A stretch of 64,000 bases of DNA from an uncultured Altererythrobacter sp. (GCA_947492235.1 CANLLZ010000001.1:930001-994000), one strand, 5' to 3'; positions 17,231 to 26,759 are shown, counted from the stretch's first letter. Numbers and translations are program-made. The notes: generated from the letters alone by a model not told the origin.

Positions 17231-20200
17231 ATGCCCGATCAGCCCCTCACTCCCGATAGACGCACTCTCGAAATCGATCCCACCGAAATCGACACCCCGC
17301 CGCGCGCGTCCTTTGTGGAGCTGGGCGTGGTGTCTTGTTTCAGCTTCCTGCGCGGGGCGTCCGATGCGGTCGATCTGGCGATGGCGGCGCGCGCTGCGGG
17401 CTATGACGCCCTCGGAATTGCCGATGCCAATTCCATGGCCGGAGTGGTGCGCATGCACACCGAGGCGAAAACTCTGAAATTGCGGCCGGTTATCGGTTGC
17501 CGGATCGAAACGGTCGAGGGACTGGCCTTCCTCGCATACCCGCGCGACCGGGCGGCCTATGGGCGGCTGTGCAAGCTGATCAGCGCTGGCCGGATGCAGA
17601 CGCTGGACGGGGAGTGGCAGGCCAAGGGCGAATGCGCGATCAACCTATCGATGCTGGCCGCGCATAGCGAGGATGTGCAGCTAATCCTGCTGCCGCCGCG
17701 CGATCTGGATGCGGTGTTTTCGATTGAGGTCGAAAGCAATGTGGTGCCGCTGCGCGATGCAGACGAGCAGGGCGGGCAGAGGATGCGGCTTACAGCCCCG
17801 TTCCCCGAACTGCTCCCCCATCTCATCGCCCAGCTGCCAACCCTGCGCCACCTCGCCGCCAGCCATCTGCACACCGGCGACGATATCGCCCGGATCGACC
17901 GTCTCGATGCGCTAGCGAAGGCGCATGGCCTCACTCTGCTGGCCACCAATGATGTGCATTACGCCGGGCCGGAAAAGCGTCCCTTGCAGGATGTCATGAC
18001 CGCGATCCGCCACAAGACGACGGTCGCGCGGGCCGGGCATCTGCTGCACGGCAATGGCGAGCGGTATCTCAAGCCGCCGCAAGTCATGGCCAAGCTGTTC
18101 GAACGCTGGCCCCACGCCATCACGGCGGCGCGGGAGGTGGCCGATGCCTGCCAGTTCAGCCTCGACGAGCTGCGTTACGAGTATCCGGAGGAGATTTGTC
18201 CCGGCGGCATGGAGCCGCAGGAATATCTCGAAAGCGCCACATGGGAGGGCGCAAAATGGCGCTACCCCAATGGCTTGCCGGACTCTGTTCGGGAGACTCT
18301 GCACAAGGAGCTGGCGCTGATCGGCAAGATGGATCTGGCGCGCTATTTCCTGACCATCAAGGATATCGTCGATTTCGCGCGCGAGAAGGTCAACCCGCCG
18401 ATCCTGTGCCAGGGGCGGGGCAGTGCGGCCAATTCTGCCGTGTGCTTCTGCCTTGGGATTACCTCTGTCGATCCGGCGCACCATCAGCTGCTGTTCGACC
18501 GCTTTATCTCCGAGGACCGCAAGGAGCCGCCGGACATCGATGTCGACTTCGAACATGAGCGGCGAGAAGAGGTTATCCAGTATCTCTACCGCAAATACGG
18601 AAGACACCGTGCCGGACTGACGGCGACGGTCATCCACTATCGCCCGCGCATGGCGATCCGCGAAGTGGGCAAGGCGATGGGCCTGTCCGAAGACGTCACC
18701 AGCACATTGGCGAAGACCGTGTGGGGCGGGTGGGGCCGTGAAATCGGCGAGGCGCATGTCGCCGAAACCGGCATGGATATCACAGATCCGCACCTCAAAC
18801 GGGTTCTCGCGGTCACCCGGCAAATGATTGGAATGCCGCGTCACTTGTCCCAGCATGTGGGCGGGTTCATCCTCACCGAAGGCGCACTGACCGAGACTGT
18901 GCCCATCGGCAATGGCGCGATGCCGGAGCGCAGTTTCATCGAATGGGACAAGGACGATATCGAGGCGCTGGGCATTCTGAAGGTCGATGTGCTGGCGCTG
19001 GGCATGCTGACCTGCATCAAGAAATGTCTCGACCTGCTGAAGGATCACCACGACCGCCCGTTGGAACTGGCCACTGTCCCGCGTGAGGATCCGGAGACCT
19101 ATGCGATGCTGCGCAAGGGCGATTCGCTGGGGGTTTTCCAAGTCGAAAGCCGGGCGCAGATGAATATGTTGCCCCGCCTGCGCCCGCGCGAGTTTTACGA
19201 TCTGGTGATTCAAGTCGCCATCGTGCGGCCCGGCCCGATCCAGGGGGACATGGTGCATCCTTATCTCAAACGGCGGCGCGGTGCGGAGCAAGTGCAGATA
19301 CCCGCGCCATCGCCCGAACATGGCCCGCCGGATGAATTGTCGAGCATTCTGGAGCGGACGTTGGGCGTGCCGATCTTTCAGGAGCAGGCGATGAAAATCG
19401 CGCTGGATGCGGCGAAGTTCTCCAGTCTGGAGGCAAACCGCCTGCGCAAGGCCATGGCGACGTTTCGCAGCCGTGGCATGGTTGACGAGCTTCAGGACAT
19501 GATGGTCGAGCGGATGGTGAAGCGCGGGTACGACCGCGACTTTGCCCAGCGCTGTTTCAACCAGATCAGGGGCTTTGGCGAATATGGCTTCCCCGAAAGC
19601 CACGCGGCGAGTTTCGCGCATCTCGTCTATGTGTCGAGCTGGCTGAAATGCCATTTCCCTGCGGCGTTTGGCTGCGCGCTGCTCAATTCCCAGCCGATGG
19701 GGTTCTACGCGCCCGCGCAGATCGTGCGCGATGCGGCGGAGCACGGGGTGGAGGTGCGCAGCGCGGATGTGAATTGCTCCGACTGGGACTGCACGTTGGA
19801 GGATATGAGAGAGGAAGTTTTTTTCGCGCAGAGACGCAGAGGGCGCAGAGGGACGGACCGCGCTGAAGGCGCCTTTCCCGCTACGATACAAGAAGACGAC
19901 GCTGTCGAAGAGGGAATGCGGCTTCGCCGAAGGTGCGAGACCTCTGCGTCTCTGCGGGACAATCAATCGACTGACTTCGTCGTGTCGCACGGCTGTCCGC
20001 GTGAGCAAAACCCAGACAAAGGCCGCCAGGACAAGCACCTCTCCCTGCGCCTCGGCCTGCGCCAGATCGACGGGCTGCCCGAACACATCGCCGCGGGATT
20101 GATTGCCGAGCGGGCGGAGAACGGGCCTTATGCCGATGTGCGCGAGCTTCAGGACCGGGCGGGGCTCTCGCCTGCGCATATCGAGCGGCTTGCCAGCGCG

Positions 20201-20983
20201 GATGCGTTTGGATCGCTCGGTCTGCCGCGCAGGCAGGCGCTGTGGGATGCGCGCAGTCTGGTGGCGGGGCCTGACCTGCCGTTGTTCCGTGCTGCGGCCG
20301 AGCGGGACGAGGGGGCGGAGAAGCGCGCCGTGCAATTGCCGCATATGCCGCTGAGCGAGGAAGTGGTCGCCGATTACCAGACCACCCGGCTCAGCCTGAA
20401 GGCGCATCCGATGGCTTTCCTGCGGCCCGATCTGGCCGAGCGCGGCTTTGTGCGGGCCTGCGATCTGCGCGACCGCAAGTTTCGCAGCATGGTGCAGGTG
20501 GCCGGCGTGGTGCTGATCCGCCAGCAGCCGGGCAGCGCGAAGGGCGTGTGCTTCATCACGCTGGAGGACGAGACCGGGGTCATCAATCTGGTCGTCTGGC
20601 CCGATCTGAAGGAGAAGCAGCGTAAGGTGGTGATGGGCGCGCGGCTGATAGAGGTGCGCGGAAGGGTGGAATATGATGACGAGGTGATCCACGTCATCGC
20701 CCACCACATGACCGATGCCACGCACCGTCTGCATGCCCTGTCCGACGATATGTTAGAGGCTCCGCTCGCCCGTGCGGATCATGTCACCTCGCCGCTGCCG
20801 AGCAAATTCGGCCCTCGCAAGGAAGCGGATATTCCACCTGAGGGAGATACTGAAAAAGCCAGACCGATAGAGCCGTGGGAACCACCGCCCGCCAATAACC
20901 GTGAATGCGGTAACCACACCAATGGCGGTCGCGGCCATCCCCGCAATGCGCGGATCATTCCCAAGTCGAGAGATTTTCATTGA
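17231..20983 (+). CDS. dnaE2: Error-prone DNA polymerase DnaE2 (ImuC) with an in-frame repeat insertion
   Basis: C-family polymerase alpha paralogue that performs damage-induced translesion synthesis with ImuA and ImuB. An N-terminal PHP domain (FVELGVVSCFSFLRGASD onwards) is followed by the polymerase core with GRGSAANSAVCFCLGIT and the catalytic aspartates in PPDIDVDFEHERREEV (Asp435, 437, 439), fingers (YGFPESHAASFAHLVYVSSW), helix-hairpin-helix and an OB fold (VAGVVLIRQQPGSAKGVCFI). The end, HPRNARIIPKSRDFH, is typical. Residues about 859-935 are foreign to the family. They come from a palindromic repeat inserted in frame just before RLGLRQIDGL, so the protein is 1250 residues rather than roughly 1,080-1,180. 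The start is 12 bp after a repeat; no good ribosome binding site is visible. Confidence 0.92.
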   Translation: MPDQPLTPDRRTLEIDPTEIDTPPRASFVELGVVSCFSFLRGASDAVDLAMAARAAGYDALGIADANSMAGVVRMHTEAKTLKLRPVIGCRIETVEGLAFLAYPRDRAAYGRLCKLISAGRMQTLDGEWQAKGECAINLSMLAAHSEDVQLILLPPRDLDAVFSIEVESNVVPLRDADEQGGQRMRLTAPFPELLPHLIAQLPTLRHLAASHLHTGDDIARIDRLDALAKAHGLTLLATNDVHYAGPEKRPLQDVMTAIRHKTTVARAGHLLHGNGERYLKPPQVMAKLFERWPHAITAAREVADACQFSLDELRYEYPEEICPGGMEPQEYLESATWEGAKWRYPNGLPDSVRETLHKELALIGKMDLARYFLTIKDIVDFAREKVNPPILCQGRGSAANSAVCFCLGITSVDPAHHQLLFDRFISEDRKEPPDIDVDFEHERREEVIQYLYRKYGRHRAGLTATVIHYRPRMAIREVGKAMGLSEDVTSTLAKTVWGGWGREIGEAHVAETGMDITDPHLKRVLAVTRQMIGMPRHLSQHVGGFILTEGALTETVPIGNGAMPERSFIEWDKDDIEALGILKVDVLALGMLTCIKKCLDLLKDHHDRPLELATVPREDPETYAMLRKGDSLGVFQVESRAQMNMLPRLRPREFYDLVIQVAIVRPGPIQGDMVHPYLKRRRGAEQVQIPAPSPEHGPPDELSSILERTLGVPIFQEQAMKIALDAAKFSSLEANRLRKAMATFRSRGMVDELQDMMVERMVKRGYDRDFAQRCFNQIRGFGEYGFPESHAASFAHLVYVSSWLKCHFPAAFGCALLNSQPMGFYAPAQIVRDAAEHGVEVRSADVNCSDWDCTLEDMREEVFFAQRRRGRRGTDRAEGAFPATIQEDDAVEEGMRLRRRCETSASLRDNQSTDFVVSHGCPREQNPDKGRQDKHLSLRLGLRQIDGLPEHIAAGLIAERAENGPYADVRELQDRAGLSPAHIERLASADAFGSLGLPRRQALWDARSLVAGPDLPLFRAAAERDEGAEKRAVQLPHMPLSEEVVADYQTTRLSLKAHPMAFLRPDLAERGFVRACDLRDRKFRSMVQVAGVVLIRQQPGSAKGVCFITLEDETGVINLVVWPDLKEKQRKVVMGARLIEVRGRVEYDDEVIHVIAHHMTDATHRLHALSDDMLEAPLARADHVTSPLPSKFGPRKEADIPPEGDTEKARPIEPWEPPPANNRECGNHTNGGRGHPRNARIIPKSRDFH
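19827..19956. repeat. Palindromic repeat ('CGCAGAGACGCAGAGG' type) inserted in frame in dnaE2
   Basis: Perfect 16-bp inverted repeat, CGCAGAGACGCAGAGG at 19827-19842 and its complement at 19941-19956, enclosing 98 bp. The element probably begins around the T-run at 19818. Its translation is Arg-rich low-complexity sequence and has no counterpart in DnaE2 proteins; the frame stays open throughout. Confidence 0.85.
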
Positions 20984-21723
20984 GTTCAACGCCGCCAACC
21001 AAACGCATTTCCCGCCGCATCGGACGGTTCCGGGGCGACAGGCGGGTTATTCTCATCCTGCTTCTCGCCGCCATCGGTCTTGCCGGATGGAGCTGGTTGC
21101 AGGATCATCCGGAGCACAATCCGTCGGCACCACTGGATCTGCGCGATCCGGCGGGCTGGGCGACCGGTGCCAAACTTGCGGAGTTGGCGGACGATCCGGC
21201 GCAGTGCCGCGCTGTTCTGGCCCGAAGCGATATATCGTTCACCGCATTGGAACCTCAGGGCGATGGCGCATGCCGCCGCAGCGACCGGACTGTGTTGGAC
21301 GCTTTCCCCTATGCTTCGCCCCCGCCAGCCAGCACGTGCCCGGTCGCTGTCGCAATGCAATTATGGCTGGATCAGACAGTGCAGCCTGCGGCGGAGCGGC
21401 TGTTCAATCAGGACGTGCAGACCATCGAACACTATGGTGCCTATAGTTGCAGGCGCCTCTATGGCCGCGATGAAGGCCCGTGGAGCGAGCATGCAACGGG
21501 CAATGCGGTGGACATATCGGGCTTCATCCTCGCGGACGGAACGCGCGTCTCGGTTCTCGGCGATTGGGACGGGGAGAGTGCCAAAGCGGAATTCCTCCGC
21601 ACGGTGCGCGACGGGGCCTGCTCGGGCTTCAGCACCGTTTTGTCGCCGGATTATAATGCAGCCCACGCCGACCATTTCCATTTCGACCGAGCCCCGCGCC
21701 GTATTGGCGGGGTGTGCCGTTAG
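20980..21723 (+). CDS. Extensin-like C-terminal domain protein, membrane anchored
   Basis: 247 residues: a basic N-terminus, one membrane anchor (VILILLLAAIGLAGWSWL, about 23-40), then the extensin-like C-terminal domain facing the periplasm. Family features: CRAVLARSDISFTAL, the cysteine-containing CPVAVAMQLWLDQTVQPAAERLF, GAYSCRRLYG, WSEHATGNAVDISGF and the ending NAAHADHFHFD. The HAT/D/HADHFH pattern resembles the metal site of D-Ala-D-Ala peptidases, so a cell-wall role is possible (inference). The only plausible start is TTG 20980, overlapping the dnaE2 stop, with GAGAGA upstream. It may be carried on the dnaE2 transcript. Its stop overlaps the phoB stop by four bases on the other strand. 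Confidence 0.82.
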   Translation: MSSTPPTKRISRRIGRFRGDRRVILILLLAAIGLAGWSWLQDHPEHNPSAPLDLRDPAGWATGAKLAELADDPAQCRAVLARSDISFTALEPQGDGACRRSDRTVLDAFPYASPPPASTCPVAVAMQLWLDQTVQPAAERLFNQDVQTIEHYGAYSCRRLYGRDEGPWSEHATGNAVDISGFILADGTRVSVLGDWDGESAKAEFLRTVRDGACSGFSTVLSPDYNAAHADHFHFDRAPRRIGGVCR

Positions 21724-22409
21724 GGCGTTTCGAACGCGTATCCGGCGGACCGCACAGTGCGCACCAGATCGGGCGCGCCGTCCATCTGGATTGCCTTGCG
21801 AAGACGGCGGATATGCACGTCCACAGTGCGCAATTCGATATCGCTTTCGGTGCCCCATACCCCGTCGAGCAATTGGCCCCGGCTGAATACACGGTCGGGG
21901 CTTTCCATAAAAAATTTCAGCAGGCGGTACTCTGTGGGGCCGAGTTGCAACGGCTTGCCAGCCCGTTCCACCCGGTGTGCAACCGGGTCCAGCTTGATGT
22001 CGCCTACTTCGATCACTTCCCCTGCCAACGCAGGCCGGATGCGGCGCATGACCGCCGAGACACGGGCCAGCAATTCGCGGGGGGAGAAGGGCTTGGTCAC
22101 ATAGTCGTCCGCTCCGGTTTCCAGCCCGCGGATGCGGTCATCCTCCGCCTCGCGCGCGGTCAGCATGATGATCGGGACATGCGCGGTTGTCTTTTCCCGC
22201 CGCAGCCGGCGACACACTTCGATCCCGCTGGTACCGTTTATCATCCAGTCGAGGATGACCAGATCGGGAAGCTCTTCAGTTGCCAGCATCAAGGCGTCAT
22301 CGCCATCGTCGGTCGCGCGAACACGGTAGCCTTCCCGCGAAAAGCGAAACTCCAGCAGCTCCGAAAGCGCAGGGTCGTCTTCAACTAGGAGCAGGCTGGC
22401 GACAGACAC
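21720..22409 (-). CDS. phoB: Phosphate regulon response regulator PhoB
   Basis: OmpR-type transcription factor controlling phosphate starvation genes. Receiver domain with Asp11/Asp12, phosphoacceptor Asp54 (LVILDWMINGTSG) and the DDYVTKPF lysine; the C-terminal winged helix shows LGPTEYRLLKFFMESPDRVFSR and TVDVHIRRLRKAI. Start set at GTG 22409, preceded by AGAGGA, which yields 229 residues, the usual PhoB length; upstream ATGs in the frame lack a site. Last gene of the leftward pst-phoU-phoB cluster, 52 bp after phoU. Confidence 0.94.
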   Translation of the reverse strand: MSVASLLLVEDDPALSELLEFRFSREGYRVRATDDGDDALMLATEELPDLVILDWMINGTSGIEVCRRLRREKTTAHVPIIMLTAREAEDDRIRGLETGADDYVTKPFSPRELLARVSAVMRRIRPALAGEVIEVGDIKLDPVAHRVERAGKPLQLGPTEYRLLKFFMESPDRVFSRGQLLDGVWGTESDIELRTVDVHIRRLRKAIQMDGAPDLVRTVRSAGYAFETP

Positions 22410-22461
22410 TTGATGTTCCTCTGCTGGCCGCACATGCGGCAATCAATCCTGGTTCGCGTCC

Positions 22462-23133
22462 CTAAATGTCATCGTCATCAGGCGGATAGTCGCCAGTGGC
22501 GGCGAAATGGACCATCTCGGCGACATTGGTCGCATGATCGCCGATCCGCTCGATATTCTTGGCAACGAACAGCAATTGCGCCGCGGTCGAGATTGTCTTC
22601 GGGTTCTCGACCATGTGGCTGACAAGATTGCGGAAGATGCTGTCGTAGAATGCGTCGACCTTGTTGTCGGCCGCAATCACTTCCAGCGCCAGCTCGGGGT
22701 CCCGCGCGGCGTAGGCGGTCAGCACGTCATGGACCATTTCGGCGGCCAGTTCGGCCATGGTCGGCAGCAGGGTGAGCGGTTCGAATTTGCCGCGCTCCTC
22801 GATCTTATCGACCCGCTTGGCGATGTTCTTGGCGTAGTCGCCAATCCGCTCGACCACGCCGGCAATTTTCAGCGCTGCGATTACCTCACGCAAATCGTCC
22901 GCCAGAGGGGCACGCAGCGCGATGATCCGCACGGCGAGTTTGTCCACCTCGGTTTCCAGCGCATCGAGCTTCTTGTCACGTGCGACCACGGCATCACCGA
23001 GCTCCTTGTCGCCGCGCACCATGGCGTCGATTGCTTCCTGCACGGCGACCTCGGCCAGCCCGCCCATTTCCGCGATCAGGCCGCGCAGACGCGTGATGTC
23101 TTCGTCGAATGCCTTGACTGTGTGGTCCATCAT
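22462..23133 (-). CDS. phoU: Phosphate signalling complex protein PhoU
   Basis: All-helical cytosolic protein that links the Pst transporter to PhoR and keeps the Pho regulon off when phosphate is plentiful. Two PhoU repeats are visible, each with the metal-binding helix pattern: ALKIAGVVERIGDYAKNIAKR in the first and LLFVAKNIERIGDHATNVAE in the second. 223 residues, starting at ATG 23133, which overlaps the pstB stop by one base (TGATG). The longer upstream frame overlaps pstB and is not real. Confidence 0.95.
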   Translation of the reverse strand: MMDHTVKAFDEDITRLRGLIAEMGGLAEVAVQEAIDAMVRGDKELGDAVVARDKKLDALETEVDKLAVRIIALRAPLADDLREVIAALKIAGVVERIGDYAKNIAKRVDKIEERGKFEPLTLLPTMAELAAEMVHDVLTAYAARDPELALEVIAADNKVDAFYDSIFRNLVSHMVENPKTISTAAQLLFVAKNIERIGDHATNVAEMVHFAATGDYPPDDDDI

Positions 23134-23921
23134 CAGCCGTACCGCCCTGTGATATAATCTTTGGTCCGTTCCTCGATCGGATTGGTGAAAATGTCCTCTG
23201 TCGGACCGTATTCGACCATCTTCCCGAGGTGGAAAAACGCCGTGCGCTGCGAAACGCGCGCGGCCTGTTGCATGGAGTGGGTGACGATCACGATGGCGTA
23301 TCGCCCGGTTAGATCGTCGATCAGTTCCTCGATTTTTGCCGTGGCAATCGGGTCGAGCGCCGAGCACGGCTCGTCCATCAGGATGACTTCGGGATCGACT
23401 GCAATTGCCCGCGCAATGCACAGGCGCTGTTGCTGGCCGCCAGAAAGCGCCGTGCCGGATTCATCGAGACGGTCCTTCACCTCGTTCCACAGACCGGCCC
23501 GGGTGAGGGATTTCTCGACGATCTCGTCGAGAGAATCCTTCGTTTCCGCCAGCCCGTGGATTTTCGGGCCATAGGCAATGTTGTCATAGATCGACTTCGG
23601 GAAGGGATTGGGCTTCTGGAACACCATCCCGACCCGCGCACGGAGCTGCACCACGTCCATACCGGAAGTGTAGATGTCTTGCCCGTCCAGCTCGATCGTG
23701 CCCTCTACCTTGGCGGAGGGGATCGTGTCGTTCATCCGGTTGAGCGCGCGCAGAAAGGTCGATTTGCCGCAACCCGACGGGCCGATAAACGCGGTCACAA
23801 ATTGCGACGGAATATCGATTGTCACCGAATCGATGGCCTGCTTATCGCCGTAATAGACATTGACGTCGCGCGTGCGCATCTTTGCCTCGGCGTCATTCAT
23901 ATTCTCGTGTCGTACGGTCAC
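23133..23921 (-). CDS. pstB: Phosphate ABC transporter ATP-binding protein PstB
   Basis: ATPase driving high-affinity phosphate import through PstCA. Walker [10 protein letters not shown] (47-55), Q-loop FQKPNPFP, signature LSGGQQQR (159-166), Walker B VILMDEP (179-185) and the switch histidine in [11 protein letters not shown] are all intact. The initiation codon is GTG at 23921, overlapping the pstA stop as GTGA, so translation is coupled. 262 residues, normal for the family. Confidence 0.96.
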   Translation of the reverse strand: MTVRHENMNDAEAKMRTRDVNVYYGDKQAIDSVTIDIPSQFVTAFIGPSGCGKSTFLRALNRMNDTIPSAKVEGTIELDGQDIYTSGMDVVQLRARVGMVFQKPNPFPKSIYDNIAYGPKIHGLAETKDSLDEIVEKSLTRAGLWNEVKDRLDESGTALSGGQQQRLCIARAIAVDPEVILMDEPCSALDPIATAKIEELIDDLTGRYAIVIVTHSMQQAARVSQRTAFFHLGKMVEYGPTEDIFTNPIEERTKDYITGRYG

Positions 23922-25207
23922 CAGGTTTTCTCGAATTTGTTGCGCAGATAAATGGCCAGACCATTCATCAGCAGAAGGAAAATCAGCAGCACGATGATAG
24001 CAGCGCTGGTCCGTTCCACGAAACCGCGATCGATTTCGTCGGACCAGAGGAAGATCTGCACCGGCAAAACGGTGGCAGGCGAGGTGAAACCATCCGGCGG
24101 GCTGGCGACGAAGGCGCGCATGCCGATCATCAGCAGCGGTGCGGTTTCACCCAAAGCGCGCGCCATGCCGATGATGGTGCCGGTCAGGATGCCGGGCAGG
24201 GCAAGCGGTAGGACATGGTGGAACACCACCTGTACCGGCGATGCGCCGACCGCCAATGCGCCGTCGCGAATAGAAGGCGGAACGGCCTTGATCGCATTGC
24301 GCCCGGTGATGACGATAACGGGCATGGTCATCAGGGCCAGCGTCATCCCGCCAATCAGCGGGGCGGAGCGCATATTGGGGAAGATCGTGAGGAAGACGGC
24401 CAGCCCCAACAGACCGAAGATAATTGAAGGCACGGCTGCCAGATTGTTGATCGAAACCTCAATGATGTCGGTCCAGCGGTTCTTCGGCGCGTATTCTTCC
24501 AGATAAAGCGCTGCCAGAACGCCCACAGGAAACGCTAGCAAGAGCGTGACGATCATCGTCAGAATAGAGCCCTTGAGCGCCGCCCAGATGCCCACCAGCT
24601 GCGGGTCCGTCGCATCGGCCCGCTGCAGAAAGCCGATGTCGAGCCGCTTGTCGAGCGAGCCCTCGTTCTCGAGTCGGTCGGCGAGCGCCTGCAATTCGGG
24701 CGAACCTTCACCTTCCATGCCCTGCGCCAGATCCGCGCTGGCGGCGACCCAGATGTCTTGCTGGCCGCGCGCGATGGAGGGATCAGCTACGATCCTGGTC
24801 GCGAGTTCGCGCCATGCCTCGCTGCTGATTTCGGCAGCGCCGTCTGCGCCCAGAGCTTCACCGGCGAAATACTCGACGACTTGCGGCAGGCCCTGCGTTT
24901 CCAGCGACTGCACGCCGGACTGCTCCAGCGTTGCGGGATCGACCGAAAGGCCAGCCTCGGCAAAATCGATCGGCACTTTAAGCTCGGCCCGCTGGAAGCC
25001 TCCAATGCCGTTATACAGCATTGTGCCGAGCAGGAGCAGAAGGACGGCGACCGAGAACGACACCGCACCAAGGCCCAGAAGGCGGAAGCGCTTCTCGGAT
25101 GCGTAGCGCTGCTTCAGCCGCTTCTCGAAAGCGGCCTGCCGCTCGTCTGAAGCGGACGAAGGCGCGGGCGCGGAACCTGGCGCGCTCAGGGCGGGGCTAT
25201 CACTCAT
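23918..25207 (-). CDS. pstA: Phosphate ABC transporter permease PstA, with long periplasmic insert
   Basis: Inner-membrane permease of the phosphate transporter. The C-terminal 220 residues are the standard permease domain with six helices and the coupling loop ([25 protein letters not shown]). The N-terminal half is unusual in length: after a first membrane segment (about 41-67) comes a soluble stretch of roughly 140 residues, presumably periplasmic, before the core. Such extended PstA/PstC forms are seen in some alphaproteobacteria. 429 residues against about 280-300 in E. coli. Overlaps pstC by 8 bp. Confidence 0.94.
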   Translation of the reverse strand: MSDSPALSAPGSAPAPSSASDERQAAFEKRLKQRYASEKRFRLLGLGAVSFSVAVLLLLLGTMLYNGIGGFQRAELKVPIDFAEAGLSVDPATLEQSGVQSLETQGLPQVVEYFAGEALGADGAAEISSEAWRELATRIVADPSIARGQQDIWVAASADLAQGMEGEGSPELQALADRLENEGSLDKRLDIGFLQRADATDPQLVGIWAALKGSILTMIVTLLLAFPVGVLAALYLEEYAPKNRWTDIIEVSINNLAAVPSIIFGLLGLAVFLTIFPNMRSAPLIGGMTLALMTMPVIVITGRNAIKAVPPSIRDGALAVGASPVQVVFHHVLPLALPGILTGTIIGMARALGETAPLLMIGMRAFVASPPDGFTSPATVLPVQIFLWSDEIDRGFVERTSAAIIVLLIFLLLMNGLAIYLRNKFEKTW

Positions 25208-26585
25208 ACGCTTCGCGGAACCGTTTGACGACGCGCAGCGCGAAGAAGTTCAGCGCCAGCGTTACAAGGAAGAGAACAAAGCCAAGCGCGAATGCGCTGA
25301 GCGTTGCGGGGTGATCGAAGCTGCCTTCGCCGGTAAGCATCGCCACGATCTGCACCGTGACAGTCGTCATGGAATCCAGCGGATTGCCCGACAGATTGGC
25401 CGCCGTGCTGGCCGCCATCACCACAATCATGGTTTCACCGATGGCGCGGCTGATGGCGAGCATGATCCCGGCCACAATCCCGGGCAAGGCGGCGGGGATG
25501 AGCACCTTCTTGATGGTTTCGGACTGGGTCGCGCCCATCGCCAGACTGCCGTCGCGCATGGCACTGGGGACGGCCGCAATGCTGTCATCCGCCATCGACG
25601 AAACGAAGGGGATAATCATGATGCCCATGACGAGGCCAGCCGCCAGCGCGCTTTCGCTCGAGGCATTCTGCACGCCTGCAGCCTGAGCAATATCGCGAAT
25701 GAAGGGCGCCACAGTCAGGGCAGCAAAATAGCCGTAAACCACGGTGGGCACACCGGCGAGCACTTCCAGCGCAGGCTTCAGCCATGCGCGGACCCGGGGA
25801 TTGGCGTATTGCGTCAGGTAAATCGCGCTCATCAGCCCGAGCGGAATGGCCACAATCATGGCGATGATCGCGCCGATATAGATCGTGCCCCAGAACAGCG
25901 GAATGGCCCCATACCGGTCGCCCTGATCGGCATCGGGGTTAGACATCGGATCGGGGTTCCAACTGGTGCCGAACAGGAAATCAATCGGGCTTACAAAGCC
26001 GAAGAACCGGATAGTTTCAAAGATCAGGCTGGCGAGGATACCGAATGTCGTCAGGATCGCGACCAGCGATGCGATGAGCAGCACGGCCATGACCGCCCGC
26101 TCTACCCGCGTGCGTGCGGTGAAGGAGGGGTTGATCCGCGTGTAAGACCAGAGCGCGCAAACCACAGCAATGCATAGCGCTAGTACCAGCCCGATAACTG
26201 TGTAGCGCTGGATTGCTTCACGGAATGGTTCGACCAGAGCGCGTGACTGCGGATCGAAGACGGCTGCCGCATTGCCTGTCGCCACGGCGCGGGCCTCTGC
26301 TAGCAATGTCTCGCGCATGAAGCCGAATTCCGGCAAATCGGCTGCCGCATCGCTCGCGAGCACCGATTGATTGACCAGCAAAGGCATCAATCCCATCCAC
26401 AGCGCGGCAAAGCCCAGCAGCGGGACACCCACCCACAAGGCCACATACCACCCGTGATAATTTGGGCGCGCCACTGGACGCGCGGAAGGGTTGGGCGCTT
26501 GAAACGCCGACGCCTTTGCACGGCCGGCCAGCCAGCCGACAAAGCCGAGGCCGAGAGCAACAAGTAAGAGCAGGGCCGGCGACAT
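25200..26585 (-). CDS. pstC: Phosphate ABC transporter permease PstC, long form
   Basis: First gene of the pst cluster. 461 residues: an N-terminal membrane helix, a second one at about 46-70 followed by a periplasmic loop to about 125, then the permease core with EVLAGVPTVVYGYFA and the coupling loop SLAMGATQSETIKKVLIPAALPGI. Longer than the usual 300-330 residue PstC, parallel to the enlarged PstA. No pstS (periplasmic phosphate-binding protein) lies upstream or anywhere in the window. A possible Pho box lies about 160 bp upstream, at the end of phoR. Confidence 0.93.
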   Translation of the reverse strand: MSPALLLLVALGLGFVGWLAGRAKASAFQAPNPSARPVARPNYHGWYVALWVGVPLLGFAALWMGLMPLLVNQSVLASDAAADLPEFGFMRETLLAEARAVATGNAAAVFDPQSRALVEPFREAIQRYTVIGLVLALCIAVVCALWSYTRINPSFTARTRVERAVMAVLLIASLVAILTTFGILASLIFETIRFFGFVSPIDFLFGTSWNPDPMSNPDADQGDRYGAIPLFWGTIYIGAIIAMIVAIPLGLMSAIYLTQYANPRVRAWLKPALEVLAGVPTVVYGYFAALTVAPFIRDIAQAAGVQNASSESALAAGLVMGIMIIPFVSSMADDSIAAVPSAMRDGSLAMGATQSETIKKVLIPAALPGIVAGIMLAISRAIGETMIVVMAASTAANLSGNPLDSMTTVTVQIVAMLTGEGSFDHPATLSAFALGFVLFLVTLALNFFALRVVKRFREAYE

Positions 26586-26743
26586 CAGCGTGGCGGTTCC
26601 TCAGAGTGTTCGAGTCGCGTTTGCCGCGCGTTAGCAGCGGGTTACCGGCTGCGCCATGTCCCACTGGATACAGGAGTGGATAGCGATCGATTGGGGCCTG
26701 ATTACAAGCCTTGATTTTCCTAGATCGGCATGTCGAATTTGTG

Positions 26744-26759
26744 TTTCATCTTTGTGACA
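26744..26759 (-). promoter_or_regulatory. Possible Pho box upstream of pstC
   Basis: On the minus strand TGTCACAAAGATGAAA contains two Pho-box-like half-sites (TGTCA and TGAAA) with an 11-bp period, resembling the PhoB consensus CTGTCAT-N4-CTGTCAT. It straddles the phoR stop codon, about 160 bp upstream of pstC, where an activator site would be expected. The match is partial. Confidence 0.35.

Noticed and set aside
17912-20734. 940-codon open frame antisense to dnaE2
   Set aside because: Its protein is His/Arg/Gln-rich without recognisable motifs, and the sense strand encodes a full DnaE2. It is a GC-rich shadow frame.
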